Origin: Paraburkholderia phytofirmans OLGA172
GTDB taxonomy: Bacteria > Pseudomonadota > Gammaproteobacteria > Burkholderiales > Burkholderiaceae
Direction: 5' to 3'
Length of the DNA stretch: 64,000 nucleotides
NCBI RefSeq assembly: GCF_001634365.1
Contig: NZ_CP014578.1
Location: 310,001 to 374,000 of the forward strand
Positions 8,795-18,227 of this stretch are shown piece after piece (within the stretch, counting starts at the first letter, position 1; each line of letters begins with the position of its first letter). Position numbers and translations under genes: made by a program. The notes beneath the pieces are model-generated. The model was not told where the DNA came from, ran no database searches, and saw nothing but the letters and a program-made list of their open reading frames with translations.

Positions 8795-9125
8795 GTCGAA
8801 ACCCTTGAATGGCTGCCATGCCACCCAAACTGTGTAGTAAATCTGCATCAAGCGAAACACCGGCTTTGGCGCGAAAATGGGCCTGATACAATGCCCGCTC
8901 TTCCGCGCCAAGCCGAATCGATGGCGTCTGCCAGACGCTGCAGGCATGGATTGCGGACTGTAAACGAGCGGTTTTCCGTCGGTGCCGTCGCGACAGCAGG
9001 CGCCGCGGGCCGCTCGTCAGATGATGCGTTCCGGCCCTCACGACCCACGGCCGGTCGAGGGCGCTTACGAACCGGGCTTCGTCCCGGTCCACGGTTCGGG
9101 GCCGTTCTTTTGCAGTAAGGCTGAC
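8795..9125 (+). promoter_or_regulatory. gshB/PTS intergenic region with possible promoter
   Basis: No gene supported in 331 bp. A candidate sigma-70 promoter has TACAAT at 8886-8891 with a TTGGCG-like -35 about 15 bp upstream, slightly short. It would serve the EIIA-HPr genes. Confidence 0.35.
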
Positions 9126-9653
9126 ATGGCAGGCATTCTGATTATTGCGCACGCTCCGTTCGCCACCGCGTTGCGCGATTGTGTTTCGCACATCTACGGT
9201 GGCTTGCCGGCCCGCATCGGCGTGATCGACGTATCGCCGGATTGCGATCCCGCACAGCAGGTCGCGTTCGCGCACTCGGAAATCGAGCGGCTCAAGGAAG
9301 AAAACGGCGCACTCGTGCTCACCGATATCTTCGGCGCCACGCCGGCGAATATTGCCGGGCGGCTAGCTTCGCTGCCGAACGTCCGGGTGCTGTGCGGCGT
9401 CAATCTGCCGATGCTGGTGCGGGCGGTCTGTTATCGCGCGACGCCGCTCGACACGCTGGTCGACAAAGCGCTCGCCGGGGCCACCAAGGGCGTGCATGCA
9501 ATCGGGCCCGCCGCGGCGGCGCCGGTTGCGCCTCCCGCAGAGGTCAGCAGCTGTTTGCCGGCCTTGCCGCCCGAGGCCGCTTCAAGTGACTGTTTGCCCG
9601 CCTTGCCGGCCGAGGCCGATCTGACTCAGAAAGCCGGCTCGACCGGGTTGTAA
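9126..9653 (+). CDS. PTS EIIA component, mannose/fructose (EIIA-Man) family
   Basis: A 175-residue protein whose first 130 residues are an EIIA-Man domain (MAGILIIAHAPFATALRDCV); the His in LIIAHAPF is the expected phosphorylation site. Motifs GALVLTDIFGATPANIA and VRVLCGVNLPMLVRAV fit the family. There is no EIIB, EIIC or EIID nearby, so it is probably a regulatory PTS protein phosphorylated by the downstream HPr and enzyme I. The tail is Ala/Pro-rich and holds a duplicated CLPALPxEA unit with a 39-bp period. ATG 9126 was chosen because homology begins there; the frame is open about 48 codons further up. Confidence 0.88.
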   Translation: MAGILIIAHAPFATALRDCVSHIYGGLPARIGVIDVSPDCDPAQQVAFAHSEIERLKEENGALVLTDIFGATPANIAGRLASLPNVRVLCGVNLPMLVRAVCYRATPLDTLVDKALAGATKGVHAIGPAAAAPVAPPAEVSSCLPALPPEAASSDCLPALPAEADLTQKAGSTGL

Positions 9654-9759
9654 GCGGATCGCACGGCTTTAGACGATTGCGATCGGGTTGCGGCCCGTTT
9701 GCAGCTGGTTTGCAGTTTCACCTTTCACTACAACACTTACCCGCGCTTCGGACCATCAC

Positions 9760-10029
9760 ATGCTGCAACAGGAAACGACTATTGTGAACAAGCTGGGGCT
9801 GCACGCGCGCGCGTCGGCCAAGTTGACGCAACTCGCGGGCAACTACCAGGCGGAAATCTGGATGAGCCGCAATGGCCGCCGTATCAATGCCAAGAGCATC
9901 ATGGGCGTGATGATGCTGGCCGCGGGTATAGGCAGCACGGTGCTGATCGAAACGGAAGGCGCCGACGAAAAAGAAGCAATGGACGCATTGTTGAAACTGA
10001 TTGCCGATAAATTCGGCGAAGGTCAGTGA
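9760..10029 (+). CDS. ptsH: Phosphocarrier protein HPr
   Basis: An 89-residue HPr that passes phosphate from enzyme I to EIIA. The active His is in NKLGLHARASAKLTQLA and the Ser46-type region is INAKSIMGVMMLAAGIGS. Start ATG 9760 (MLQQETTIVNK) is where homology begins. A strong terminator follows at once, which separates it from ptsI despite their joint function. Confidence 0.95.
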   Translation: MLQQETTIVNKLGLHARASAKLTQLAGNYQAEIWMSRNGRRINAKSIMGVMMLAAGIGSTVLIETEGADEKEAMDALLKLIADKFGEGQ

Positions 10030-10057
10030 ATTCACGCGCTCCGCTTGCCTGAAGCGA

Positions 10058-10087
10058 AATGCCGCGGCTGTCCGCGGCATTTTTTTT
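10058..10087 (+). terminator. Rho-independent terminator after HPr gene
   Basis: A AATGCCGCGG / CCGCGGCATT stem with a 4-nt loop and at least seven T. It lies between ptsH and ptsI, so ptsI should need its own promoter or read-through. Confidence 0.9.
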
Positions 10088-10103
10088 AGCGCGAGACAAT
10101 CGA

Positions 10104-10335
10104 TGCATGACCGGTGTGAGGGTGCATGACCCGGTCGTGCCGGCGGCGCGTCAAGGGTGCGTTGCGGGAACGCAAGGCGGATGAGGGCGCATTGTCGTGG
10201 TCGGTTACGGCATTTCGTGCTGCGCTGCACACAGCCCCGGCGTACTTGCAAAGAGCGCGGAATTTATAATGACAAAGAGAGTCTGAGAGCATTGCAGCGG
10301 TTTGCCGCGGCATCACACAACTAGAGGAGGTGCGC
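10104..10335 (+). promoter_or_regulatory. ptsI leader with direct repeat and candidate promoter
   Basis: A direct repeat TGCATGACCGGT (10104-10115) and TGCATGACCCGGT (10123-10135), 19 bp apart, lies downstream of the HPr terminator. A TATAAT at 10265-10270 is a plausible -10, although the -35 is poor. The AGAGGAGG ribosome-binding site of ptsI ends at 10330. The same 12-mer also occurs at 3989-4000 before glnK, possibly by chance. Confidence 0.4.
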
Positions 10336-12084
10336 GTGTCCTTCACGCTGCATGGAATTCCCGTGTCACGCGGTATCGCCATCGGGCGGGCTTATCTGAT
10401 CGCCCCGGCTGCACTTGACGTAGACCACTATCTGATCGAACCCGCTCAGATCGAGGGCGAGATCGAGCGCTTTCGCGCGGCCCAGCAACATGTGCACTAC
10501 GAACTCGACGCGTTGCGCGCCGATCTCGCTGTGGATGCGCCGAGCGAAATGGGCGCGTTCATCGACGTTCATTCAATGATCCTGAACGATGCAATGCTCG
10601 TGCAGGAAACCATCGACCTGATCCGCACGCGCCGTTACAACGTCGAGTGGGCGCTGACCGAACAACTCGAGCGCCTGTCGCGCCATTTCGACGATATCGA
10701 AGACGAATACCTGCGCGAGCGCAAAGCCGACATCGAACAGGTCGTGGAGCGCGTGCTGAAGGCGCTCGCCGGCGCGTCAGTGGCGCTGGTGGACGGTGTG
10801 CACGGTACCTGCGACGAGATGATCGTGGTCGCGCATGACATCGCGCCGGCCGACATGATGCAGTTCAAGACGCAAACGTTTCAGGGGTTCGTCACCGATC
10901 TCGGCGGACGGACTTCACATACGGCGATTGTCGCGCGCAGCCTCGGCATTCCGGCCGCGGTCGGCGTGCAGCATGCGAGCCAGCTGATTCGCCAGGACGA
11001 TCTGATCATTGTCGACGGCGATCACGGCATTGTGATCGTCGATCCTGCGCCGATCGTGCTGGAAGAGTATTCATACCGCCAGAGCGAAAAAGAGTTGGAG
11101 CAGCGCAAGCTGCAACGGCTCAAGTTTTCGCCGACGCAAACACTCTGCGGCACGCGCATCGAGCTGTGCGCGAACATCGAATTGCCGGAGGACGCGCGCG
11201 CCGCGGTCGATTCGGGTGCGGCCGGTGTGGGCCTGTTCCGCACCGAGTTCCTGTTCATGAATCACAAGCACCAGTTGCCGGAAGAGGAAGAGCAGTTTGC
11301 TGCCTACCGTCGCGCGGTCGAGTTGATGAATGGCTTGCCGGTGACGATCCGTACGATCGACGTCGGCGCCGACAAGCCGCTCGATTCGATGGCGGGAGGC
11401 GACGGCTACGAAACCGCACCGAACCCCGCCTTGGGGCTCAGAGCGATTCGCTGGAGCCTCTCGGAGCCGCAAATGTTCCTGACGCAACTGCGCGCTATTC
11501 TTCGCGCGTCGGCGTTCGGCAAGGTGAAGATTCTGATTCCGATGCTCGCGCACGCGCAGGAGATCGATCAGACGCTCGATCTGATTCGCGAAGCCAAACG
11601 TCAGCTGGACGACGCCGGCATCCCCTACGATCCGAACGTGCAGGTCGGCGCGATGATCGAGATTCCGGCTGCCGCGATTGCGTTGCCGCTGTTTCTCAAG
11701 CGGCTCGATTTCCTGTCGATCGGCACGAACGATCTGATCCAGTACACGCTGGCGATCGATCGCGCGGATAACTCGGTCGCGCATCTGTACGACCCGTTGC
11801 ATCCGGCGGTGCTGCACCTGATCGCCTTCACGCTGCGCGAGGCGAAGCGGGCGGGTGTGCCGGTGTCGGTGTGCGGCGAGATGGCGGGCGATCCGGCGTT
11901 GACGCGTCTGTTGCTCGGCATGGGCCTCACCGAGTTTTCGATGCATCCGAGCCAGTTGCTGGTGGTCAAGCAGGAAGTGCTGCGCTCGCATCTGAAGACG
12001 CTCGAGAAGCCGGTGGCCGACGTGCTGGCTTCGTTCGAACCGGAAGAAGTACAGGCGGCGCTCAAGCGTGTGGTGCTGGCTTGA
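10336..12084 (+). CDS. ptsI: PTS enzyme I (phosphoenolpyruvate-protein phosphotransferase)
   Basis: Transfers phosphate from phosphoenolpyruvate to HPr in the cytoplasm; about 582 residues. The N-terminal HPr-binding domain is followed by the phospho-His loop VTDLGGRTSHTAIVARSLG near residue 190 and the PEP-binding TIM barrel (GLFRTEFLFM, RTIDVGADKPL, FLSIGTNDLIQYTLAIDR, and SVCGEMAGDPALT with the active Cys). A GTG at 10330 is also in frame, but it touches the AGAGGAGG ribosome-binding site, so the GTG at 10336, five bases after it, is preferred. Confidence 0.95.
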   Translation: MSFTLHGIPVSRGIAIGRAYLIAPAALDVDHYLIEPAQIEGEIERFRAAQQHVHYELDALRADLAVDAPSEMGAFIDVHSMILNDAMLVQETIDLIRTRRYNVEWALTEQLERLSRHFDDIEDEYLRERKADIEQVVERVLKALAGASVALVDGVHGTCDEMIVVAHDIAPADMMQFKTQTFQGFVTDLGGRTSHTAIVARSLGIPAAVGVQHASQLIRQDDLIIVDGDHGIVIVDPAPIVLEEYSYRQSEKELEQRKLQRLKFSPTQTLCGTRIELCANIELPEDARAAVDSGAAGVGLFRTEFLFMNHKHQLPEEEEQFAAYRRAVELMNGLPVTIRTIDVGADKPLDSMAGGDGYETAPNPALGLRAIRWSLSEPQMFLTQLRAILRASAFGKVKILIPMLAHAQEIDQTLDLIREAKRQLDDAGIPYDPNVQVGAMIEIPAAAIALPLFLKRLDFLSIGTNDLIQYTLAIDRADNSVAHLYDPLHPAVLHLIAFTLREAKRAGVPVSVCGEMAGDPALTRLLLGMGLTEFSMHPSQLLVVKQEVLRSHLKTLEKPVADVLASFEPEEVQAALKRVVLA

Positions 12085-12113
12085 AACTGAGAGCCGGTTA
12101 GGTTCAAACGGAA

Positions 12114-12136
12114 AACGCCGCACAGTGTGCGGCGTT
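12114..12136. terminator. Bidirectional terminator between ptsI and moeB
   Basis: A perfect AACGCCGCACA / TGTGCGGCGTT palindrome followed by a T-rich ATTTATT on the plus strand, with AAAA on the other side. It lies between convergent genes. Confidence 0.75.
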
Positions 12137-12160
12137 ATTTATTCGGCGTCCTGCTTGGGC

Positions 12161-12919
12161 TCAGGCCTGATGCCGTTCCCCGCATACCGGACAGTCCGGC
12201 TGGCGCGCAATGCGCATCGTGTTCCATTCCATTCGAAGCGAATCGAGCATCGTGAGGCGGCCCACCAGCAGCGTGCCGATCTCGCCGATCACTTTTAGCG
12301 CTTCAGCGGCTTGCATCGAACCGATGATGCCGACCGTGGGCGCGAACACGCCCATGGTCGAGCACGCGACTTCCTCGAACGGTTGATCCTCCGGGAACAC
12401 GCACGCGTAGCAGGGCGACGCGGCGTCGCGGAAATCAAAGGTGCTGATCTGGCCGTCAAAGCGCAATGCCGCCCCCGACACCAGCGGCACGCCATGATTC
12501 ACGCACGCCCGGTTGATCGCGTGGCGCGTGGCGAAGTTATCGGTGCAATCGAGCACGACGGTGGCGTGCGGCACTTCGCGATCGAGCCATGCATCGTCGA
12601 CGCGTTCGCCTACTGCGTTCACTATTACTTCGGGATTGATCTGGACGATCGCGTCGCGCCCGGACTCCACCTTCTTGCGCCCGACCGACGCGCTTACGTG
12701 CAGAATCTGCCGCTGCAGATTGGTCAGGTCGACCGTGTCGGCATCGACCAGCGTCAAGCGGCCGACGCCTGCCGCCGCCAGATACATCGCTGCAGGCGAC
12801 CCCAGCCCACCCGCGCCGACGATGATCGCGTGCGCGTCGATAAAGCGCTGCTGCGCCTCGATGCCGATTTCGTCGACGAGGATATGGCGGGAATAGCGGA
12901 GGAGTTGATCGTCGTTCAT
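12161..12919 (-). CDS. moeB: ThiF/MoeB/HesA family adenylyltransferase
   Basis: An E1-like enzyme that adenylates the C-terminal Gly-Gly of a sulfur carrier (MoaD or ThiS) for molybdopterin or thiazole synthesis. 252 residues, MoeB-sized. The nucleotide site IIVGAGGLGSPAAMYLA, the Arg in NLQRQILH, and the zinc-binding cysteines of PCYACVFPE and CPVCGE are visible, as is EVACSTMGVFAPTVG. Without MoaD, ThiS or a rhodanese domain nearby the pathway cannot be fixed; MoeB is the usual name in this family. It follows ctpA in the same direction. Confidence 0.88.
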   Translation of the reverse strand: MNDDQLLRYSRHILVDEIGIEAQQRFIDAHAIIVGAGGLGSPAAMYLAAAGVGRLTLVDADTVDLTNLQRQILHVSASVGRKKVESGRDAIVQINPEVIVNAVGERVDDAWLDREVPHATVVLDCTDNFATRHAINRACVNHGVPLVSGAALRFDGQISTFDFRDAASPCYACVFPEDQPFEEVACSTMGVFAPTVGIIGSMQAAEALKVIGEIGTLLVGRLTMLDSLRMEWNTMRIARQPDCPVCGERHQA

Positions 12920-13095
12920 GGCGGGGCGCGTGGAGTGTCGCGCAATGAAATGCAGGACCAGTGGCCTGCCGTGCGCGGTTTCGTTATTTTAATCGCGCGG
13001 GGAGCGGGTGTTCATGCTGGTGCTGGGTATAGCAAGGTGCACTGCGACGTGTCTTCGCAGCAGGTTCGGCTGCGAAGACACGTTGAATTTACTGC

Positions 13096-14676
13096 TTAGT
13101 TGCTTTGCGCAGCAGGCGCCGAGGCCGGGACCGATGCGCCCGGCACCGGTTGCGTCGGCTTCACCGCGACCGGCGCGGACGCCGAAGCTGCCGGCTTGTT
13201 CTGCGCCAGACGCCGCTCGGTCAGCGACTTCGATTCCACCACCGGCTTGCCTTCCAGCTTGTTCAGCGCCTGTTGCAGCATGAAGTCGTCGGTCGAACCG
13301 AACTCGACCGGCTTGCGCTCACGATCCTTCTGACGCTGTTCCGGCGTCTTCTTGTCGTTCTGCTCTTCGAGCTGACGCAGTTGGTCCATGCGTTCCTGTT
13401 CGCGCTGTTCCGCTTCCTTCTTCTCGTTCGGATCCTGCGTGTTCGCAAGGTGGTTCGAGTAATCGACTTCGCGGGTGACCAGTGCGTCGTCCGGATCGCC
13501 CTCCGCGTATTGATCGACCGCGGTGTCAGGACGGATGCCCTTGTTCTGGATCGAACGGCCGCTCGGCGTGTAGTAGTACGCCGTGGTCAGACGCAGGGCC
13601 GTGTCGGCCGTCATCGGACGGACGGTTTGCACCGAGCCCTTGCCGAAAGTAGTCTTGCCGACGATCAGCGCACGATGCTGATCCTGCAGCGCGCCCGCGA
13701 CGATTTCCGAAGCCGACGCCGAGTAGGCGTTGGTCAGCACGATCATCGGCACCGTCTTGAAGATCGGCGCTTCGTCTTTCAGCGGATCGCTGTCGAACGA
13801 TTGCAGGCGGTAGTTATCGTACGTATCGCGATAGACCTGCTTCGAATCCGGAATCTGGCCGTTGGTGGACACCACCACCGAATTCGGCGGCAGGAACGCG
13901 CCGGCTACGCCGACCGCGCTTTGCAGCAGACCGCCGCCGTTATTGCGCAGATCGAGCACGAGACCCTTCAGGTTCGGCTGTTGACGGGCGATGTCTTGCA
14001 GCCTGGCGGCCAGATCAGGCGTGGTGCGTTCCTGGAAGCTGGTGATGCGGATATACGCATAGCCCGGTGCGAGGATCTTCATCTTGACCGACTGGACCTT
14101 GATGATCGCGCGCGTCACCGTGAGCGGGAACGTACGGTCGTCGGTCTTGCGGAAGATGGTCAGCGTGACCTTGGTGCCCGGATCGCCGCGCATCTGCTTG
14201 ACGGCCTGGTCGAGCGTCATGCCGCGCACGGGTTTGTCGTTGATGCGGGTGATCAGGTCGCCCGGACGGATGCCGGCGCGGAATGCGGGCGTGTCTTCAA
14301 TCGGCGAGATCACCTTGATCAGGCCGTCTTCAGACGAAATTTCGATGCCGAGACCCGCGAAGCGACCCTTGGTCTGCTCCTGCAGTTCTTCGTAATCGGT
14401 CTTGTCGAGATACGACGAGTGCGGGTCGAGGCTCGACACCATGCCCTTGATCGCAGCGGTGAGAAGCTTTTTATCGTCGACCGGTTCGACGTACTCATGC
14501 TTGATTTGCCCGAAGACTTCGGCAAAGAGCCTGAGCTGGTCCAGCGGCAACGGCGCCACGGCGCTCGAGGCGGCGCTGGCGGGTTGCTGGGCCGAGGCGG
14601 AGAGTTGCAGGGTGGCGAATGCGCCGGTAGCAAGGCCCGCGGCAATCAGGCCGATATTTTTCAGGTTCTTTCGCAT
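13096..14676 (-). CDS. ctpA: S41 family carboxy-terminal processing protease
   Basis: A periplasmic tail-specific serine protease of about 526 residues. Start at 14676 gives a signal sequence or membrane anchor (MRKNLKNIGLIAAGLATGAF). A PDZ domain follows (FAGLGIEISSEDGLIKVISP, GDLITRINDKPVRGM), then the catalytic domain with the Ser in NAYSASASEIVAGALQD and the Lys in VGKTTFGKGSVQTV. The C-terminus has a charged Lys/Glu/Gln stretch (about residues 420-460) and a Pro/Ala-rich tail. gpmA lies upstream and moeB downstream on the same strand, a common arrangement in Burkholderia. Substrates are unknown. Confidence 0.92.
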   Translation of the reverse strand: MRKNLKNIGLIAAGLATGAFATLQLSASAQQPASAASSAVAPLPLDQLRLFAEVFGQIKHEYVEPVDDKKLLTAAIKGMVSSLDPHSSYLDKTDYEELQEQTKGRFAGLGIEISSEDGLIKVISPIEDTPAFRAGIRPGDLITRINDKPVRGMTLDQAVKQMRGDPGTKVTLTIFRKTDDRTFPLTVTRAIIKVQSVKMKILAPGYAYIRITSFQERTTPDLAARLQDIARQQPNLKGLVLDLRNNGGGLLQSAVGVAGAFLPPNSVVVSTNGQIPDSKQVYRDTYDNYRLQSFDSDPLKDEAPIFKTVPMIVLTNAYSASASEIVAGALQDQHRALIVGKTTFGKGSVQTVRPMTADTALRLTTAYYYTPSGRSIQNKGIRPDTAVDQYAEGDPDDALVTREVDYSNHLANTQDPNEKKEAEQREQERMDQLRQLEEQNDKKTPEQRQKDRERKPVEFGSTDDFMLQQALNKLEGKPVVESKSLTERRLAQNKPAASASAPVAVKPTQPVPGASVPASAPAAQSN

Positions 14677-14884
14677 AGAGTCTGTTGCGGTCGGAAGCGC
14701 GTGGCAGCGTCGATAGAGATGGGACGGACAAGTATAACTGCACACCCGCCCGGTCAGGGCGCAGCACAGGGAATCGTGATTCGACAGCGCGGGCCGGACC
14801 TGGTTCGTGAGATCGCCGCTGCGGTGGTGAAGTAATGTGCGGTAACCGTAGGATGGCGGCTAGAAAGGCGCGCTCGGGGGATGC

Positions 14885-14927
14885 GGGCCGCGCTGACCGG
14901 TATGTGTGTTGCCGGTCGGCGCGGCCC
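14885..14927. terminator. Strong hairpin between gpmA and ctpA
   Basis: Arms GGGCCGCGCTGACCGG (14885-14900) and CCGGTCGGCGCGGCCC (14912-14927) pair with one mismatch around a 10-nt loop. No T tract on either strand. It may attenuate or stabilise the gpmA message; the rest of the roughly 300-bp gap between the two genes shows nothing else. Confidence 0.45.
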
Positions 14928-14980
14928 GTTTGCCGCAACCCTGCTGCATTTTTCACCGCGGGGCTGCGGTTCGAACGGGC

Positions 14981-15727
14981 TTAGCCCGCCTTGCCTTGCT
15001 GGGCCACAGCGGCTTGCGCCTTGGCAATCGCGTCCTGGTCGCCAAGATAGTAGTGCTTGATCGGCTTCAGATTTTCGTCGAGTTCATAGACGAGCGGCAC
15101 GCCGTTCGGGATATTCAGGCCGACGATGTCGTCGTCCGAAATGTTGTCGAGGTACTTCACCATGGCGCGGATCGAGTTGCCGTGCGCGGCGATCACGACC
15201 TTGCGGCCCGACTTGATGGCCGGTGCAATCGACTCGTTCCACAAGGGCAGAACGCGCGCCACGGTGTCTTTCAGGCACTCGGTGAGCGGCAATTGCTCGC
15301 GCGGCACCTTGGCGTAACGCGGATCGCGGTAGGGCGCGCGGTCGTCCGACGGATCGAGCGCCGGCGGCGGCGTGTCGTAGCTGCGGCGCCAGACCAGCAC
15401 CTGCTCGTCGCCGAATTTGGCTGCGGTTTCCGCCTTGTTCAGGCCCGACAGCGCGCCATAGTGGCGCTCATTCAGACGCCACGAATGCACGACCGGCAGA
15501 TACATCAGATCCATCTGGTCCTGCACATGCCACAGGGTACGGATCGCGCGCTTGAGCACCGACGTATAGGCGATGTCGAACGTATAGCCCGATTCCTTCA
15601 GCAGCACGCCGGCTTGCTGCGCTTCGCGATTGCCCTGCTCGGTCAGGTCGACGTCGACCCAGCCTGTGAAGCGGTTTTCCTTGTTCCACGTCGATTCGCC
15701 GTGGCGGATGAGAACGAGTTTGTACAT
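14981..15727 (-). CDS. gpmA: 2,3-bisphosphoglycerate-dependent phosphoglycerate mutase
   Basis: Interconverts 3- and 2-phosphoglycerate in glycolysis. 248 residues, standard length. The phospho-His motif is [18 protein letters not shown] near residue 8. The second His is in [17 protein letters not shown] near residue 180, and [19 protein letters not shown] is the classic substrate loop. It is divergent from the rhodanese gene. Confidence 0.97.
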   Translation of the reverse strand: MYKLVLIRHGESTWNKENRFTGWVDVDLTEQGNREAQQAGVLLKESGYTFDIAYTSVLKRAIRTLWHVQDQMDLMYLPVVHSWRLNERHYGALSGLNKAETAAKFGDEQVLVWRRSYDTPPPALDPSDDRAPYRDPRYAKVPREQLPLTECLKDTVARVLPLWNESIAPAIKSGRKVVIAAHGNSIRAMVKYLDNISDDDIVGLNIPNGVPLVYELDENLKPIKHYYLGDQDAIAKAQAAVAQQGKAG

Positions 15728-15864
15728 GAGATTGCCGGTCGGTAGTAAGGAAGCGGTAAAGCGTTGCGAGGGTCCTCTAGAGGAGCGTCGCCATCGCGTC
15801 AGACGGTTATTTTATAATGGGCGGATTGCCCTTTTCGATTTCTCTCTTTTTCGGCGGATTTTCC

Positions 15865-16290
15865 GTGAAGTTTTTCACTGATTACACAAACCTTGTACTG
15901 ATCGCAATCGTCCTCATCTCCGGTGGATTGCTGCTGTGGCCGACGATCAGCCGGCGTGGCCGCGGGGGCCTGTCGGCCGCTGAGGCGACTCAACTGATCA
16001 ACCGGCGCAATGCAACGGTCATCGATCTGCGTCCGTCCGCTGATTTTGCCAAGGGCCATCTGCCCGCGGCGCGGCAGCTTGAATTTGCCGAGTTGCAGGC
16101 GAAAGTCGCGCAACTCGTGAAGAATAAGAACAACCCGGTGCTGCTGGTGTGCCAGACCGGCCAGCAGTCGAACAAGGCGGCGCGTATCGTGCAGGATGCC
16201 GGATACGCCGAAGTCCATGTTCTCGAAGGCGGTGTCGACGCCTGGCAGAAGGCCGGTATGCCGGTTGTGAAACAAGGAGCAGTCAAGTGA
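15865..16290 (+). CDS. Membrane-anchored rhodanese-like protein (YibN type)
   Basis: A 141-residue protein with one N-terminal transmembrane helix (FFTDYTNLVLIAIVLISGG) and a rhodanese domain (NATVIDLRPSADFAKGHLPAA). The persulfide Cys is in VLLVCQTGQQSNKAA, near residue 95. The GTG at 15865 is preferred: the in-frame ATG at 15817 lies inside a TATAAT-like -10 element (15812-15817), which puts it before the transcript start. Its stop overlaps the grxC start by 4 bp (GTGA), so the genes are coupled. YibN is a YidC interactor in E. coli, and the order with grxC-secB-gpsA is conserved in gamma- and betaproteobacteria. Confidence 0.85.
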   Translation: MKFFTDYTNLVLIAIVLISGGLLLWPTISRRGRGGLSAAEATQLINRRNATVIDLRPSADFAKGHLPAARQLEFAELQAKVAQLVKNKNNPVLLVCQTGQQSNKAARIVQDAGYAEVHVLEGGVDAWQKAGMPVVKQGAVK

Positions 16291-16547
16291 ACAAAGTGAT
16301 CATGTACAGCACGCAGGTGTGCCCGTATTGCCAGATGGCCGAACGTCTTTTAAAGTCGCGCGGCGTCGAGCACGTTGAAAAGGTACTGATCGACAAAGAC
16401 CCGGCCCGTCGTGAAGAAATGATGACCCGGACCGGTCGCCGTACGGTGCCGCAGGTGTTCATCGGCGAGACGCATGTCGGCGGGTACGATGACCTTTCCG
16501 CGCTCGATCGCGCGGGCGGTTTGATGCCTCTGCTCGAACCTGCCTGA
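16287..16547 (+). CDS. grxC: Glutaredoxin 3
   Basis: An 86-residue dithiol glutaredoxin that reduces disulfides with glutathione. The CPYC active site is in YSTQVCPYCQMAERLL, and TVPQVFIGETHVGGYDDL carries the cis-Pro and glutathione-binding residues. It starts with GTG at 16287, overlapping the rhodanese stop and preceded by AAGGAG. Confidence 0.96.
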   Translation: MNKVIMYSTQVCPYCQMAERLLKSRGVEHVEKVLIDKDPARREEMMTRTGRRTVPQVFIGETHVGGYDDLSALDRAGGLMPLLEPA

Positions 16548-16725
16548 ACGAAGCTGCGCTTACTTGTGCGCCGGCCTTATGCGCCGGCCGGCTCGTGAGT
16601 GGGGCGGGTGAAATACAAGTCGGCGCATGCTGGCCCTATCAGGGCACGCGATGCGTCGCAACGATCTGGCGGTCCGTGAAGCCATGGGCCGCCGCCATGC
16701 ATACCTATCAGGGAATCACTCAATC

Positions 16726-17196
16726 ATGTCCGACGAGAATAACCAGCCGTTCTTCAATATCCAGCGCATCTACCTGAAGGACATGTCGCTCGAGCAGCCG
16801 AATTCGCCGGGCATCTTTCTCGAGCAGGAAATGCCGTCGGTCGAAGTCGAAGTCGACGTGAAGGCCGAGCGCCTCGCCGACACTGTGTTCGAAATCCTCG
16901 TCACGGGCACGGTCACGGCCAAGGTGTCGGACAAGGTTGCGTTCCTGATCGAAGCCAAGCAAGCCGGCATTTTCGACATCCGCAACATTCCCGCCGAACA
17001 GATCGACCCGCTGGTCGGCATTGCCTGCCCGACGATCCTGTTCCCGTACCTGCGCTCGAACATCGCCGACGCGATCACCCGCGCAGGCTTCCCGCCGATC
17101 CACCTCGCCGAGATCAACTTCCAGGCGCTGTACGAGCAACGTCTCGCGCAAATGGGCGGCCAGGACGGCGCGACGCAAAACGGCGTCACGCATTAA
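16726..17196 (+). CDS. secB: Protein-export chaperone SecB
   Basis: A tetrameric cytosolic chaperone that holds preproteins unfolded for SecA. 156 residues beginning [19 protein letters not shown]. The family signatures [14 protein letters not shown] and [28 protein letters not shown] are intact. The start at 16726 matches the family; an upstream in-frame ATG at 16627 lacks homology. gpsA follows 21 bp later. Confidence 0.97.
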   Translation: MSDENNQPFFNIQRIYLKDMSLEQPNSPGIFLEQEMPSVEVEVDVKAERLADTVFEILVTGTVTAKVSDKVAFLIEAKQAGIFDIRNIPAEQIDPLVGIACPTILFPYLRSNIADAITRAGFPPIHLAEINFQALYEQRLAQMGGQDGATQNGVTH

Positions 17197-17217
17197 CGCG
17201 TCCGTTCGGTGCCGGCT

Positions 17218-18216
17218 ATGAAGGTCGCTGTCCTCGGCGCCGGTGCATGGGGCACAGCCCTCGCCGGACATCTTGCCGCACGGCACGACACGGTGCTGTG
17301 GGCGCGAGAACCCGCGCTCATCGCCGATCTCTCCGCTTCGCACGAAAACGCCCGCTATCTGGCGGGCGTTGCGTTGCCGCCGTCCCTTCGCTACGCAGCC
17401 GATCTGAACGCAGCGCTCGACCACGCGCTCGCCGACGACGCGTTATGCATCGTGGCGACGCCCGTCGCCGGTCTGCGGGGGCTGTTCCGGGCCATGCACG
17501 ACGCGGGCAAAGTGCCGGCGCATGTGGTGTGGTTGTGCAAAGGTTTCGAAGCCGACTCACAGTTGTTGCCACATCAAGTGGTCGCGGCTGAACTGCCGGG
17601 GCATGGCAGCAACGGCGTGCTGTCGGGTCCAAGCTTTGCGCGCGAAGTCGGGCAGGGCTTGCCGGTCGCGTTGACGATCGCGAGTACGTCATTAGCATGC
17701 CGCGAGCGCACGGTTGCCGCGTTCCATCATGGCGCCATGCGCATCTATACCGGCGACGACATCGTCGGCGTGGAAGTGGGCGGCGCGGTGAAGAACGTGC
17801 TGGCGATTGCCACAGGCATTGCTGACGGTCTTGGCCTCGGTCTCAATGCGCGCGCGGCGCTGATCACGCGTGGCCTGGCGGAGATGTCGCGCCTTGGCGT
17901 GACGCTCGGCGGACGGGCAGAGACGTTCACCGGTTTAACCGGACTGGGCGATCTGATCCTGACCGCCACGGGCGATCTGTCGCGCAATCGCACGGTCGGC
18001 GTGCAACTTGCCGCGGGCCGTACGCTCGACGACATCCTCGGCGCCCTTGGTCATGTGGCCGAGGGCGTGCGTTGTGCGCAAGCCGTGCTGGCGATTGCTC
18101 GCGCTCATGCGATCGAGATGCCGATCACGCAGGCAGTCTGCGCCGTGCTGTTCGACGGTGTAGCGCCCCGCGACGCTGTCAGCGCCCTGCTGCGGCGCGA
18201 TTCGAAAGCAGAGTAA
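17218..18216 (+). CDS. gpsA: Glycerol-3-phosphate dehydrogenase [NAD(P)+]
   Basis: Reduces dihydroxyacetone phosphate to glycerol-3-phosphate for phospholipid synthesis. 332 residues. The dinucleotide motif [18 protein letters not shown] is at the N-terminus. The catalytic Lys is in [19 protein letters not shown] near residue 190, and [20 protein letters not shown] is typical. ATG 17218 is preferred over a GTG three codons earlier because the Rossmann strand begins immediately after it. Follows secB, as in many proteobacteria. Confidence 0.96.
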   Translation: MKVAVLGAGAWGTALAGHLAARHDTVLWAREPALIADLSASHENARYLAGVALPPSLRYAADLNAALDHALADDALCIVATPVAGLRGLFRAMHDAGKVPAHVVWLCKGFEADSQLLPHQVVAAELPGHGSNGVLSGPSFAREVGQGLPVALTIASTSLACRERTVAAFHHGAMRIYTGDDIVGVEVGGAVKNVLAIATGIADGLGLGLNARAALITRGLAEMSRLGVTLGGRAETFTGLTGLGDLILTATGDLSRNRTVGVQLAAGRTLDDILGALGHVAEGVRCAQAVLAIARAHAIEMPITQAVCAVLFDGVAPRDAVSALLRRDSKAE

Positions 18217-18227
18217 GTCTTGTCTTT

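Noticed and set aside
13105..14835. 576-codon plus-strand frame opposite ctpA
   Set aside because: Shadow of ctpA: Arg/Asp/His-rich, no domains. ctpA has signal, PDZ and catalytic motifs in order.
16556..16600. Terminator after grxC
   Set aside because: GCCGGC is self-complementary and recurs, but no stable stem with a T tract could be drawn with confidence.
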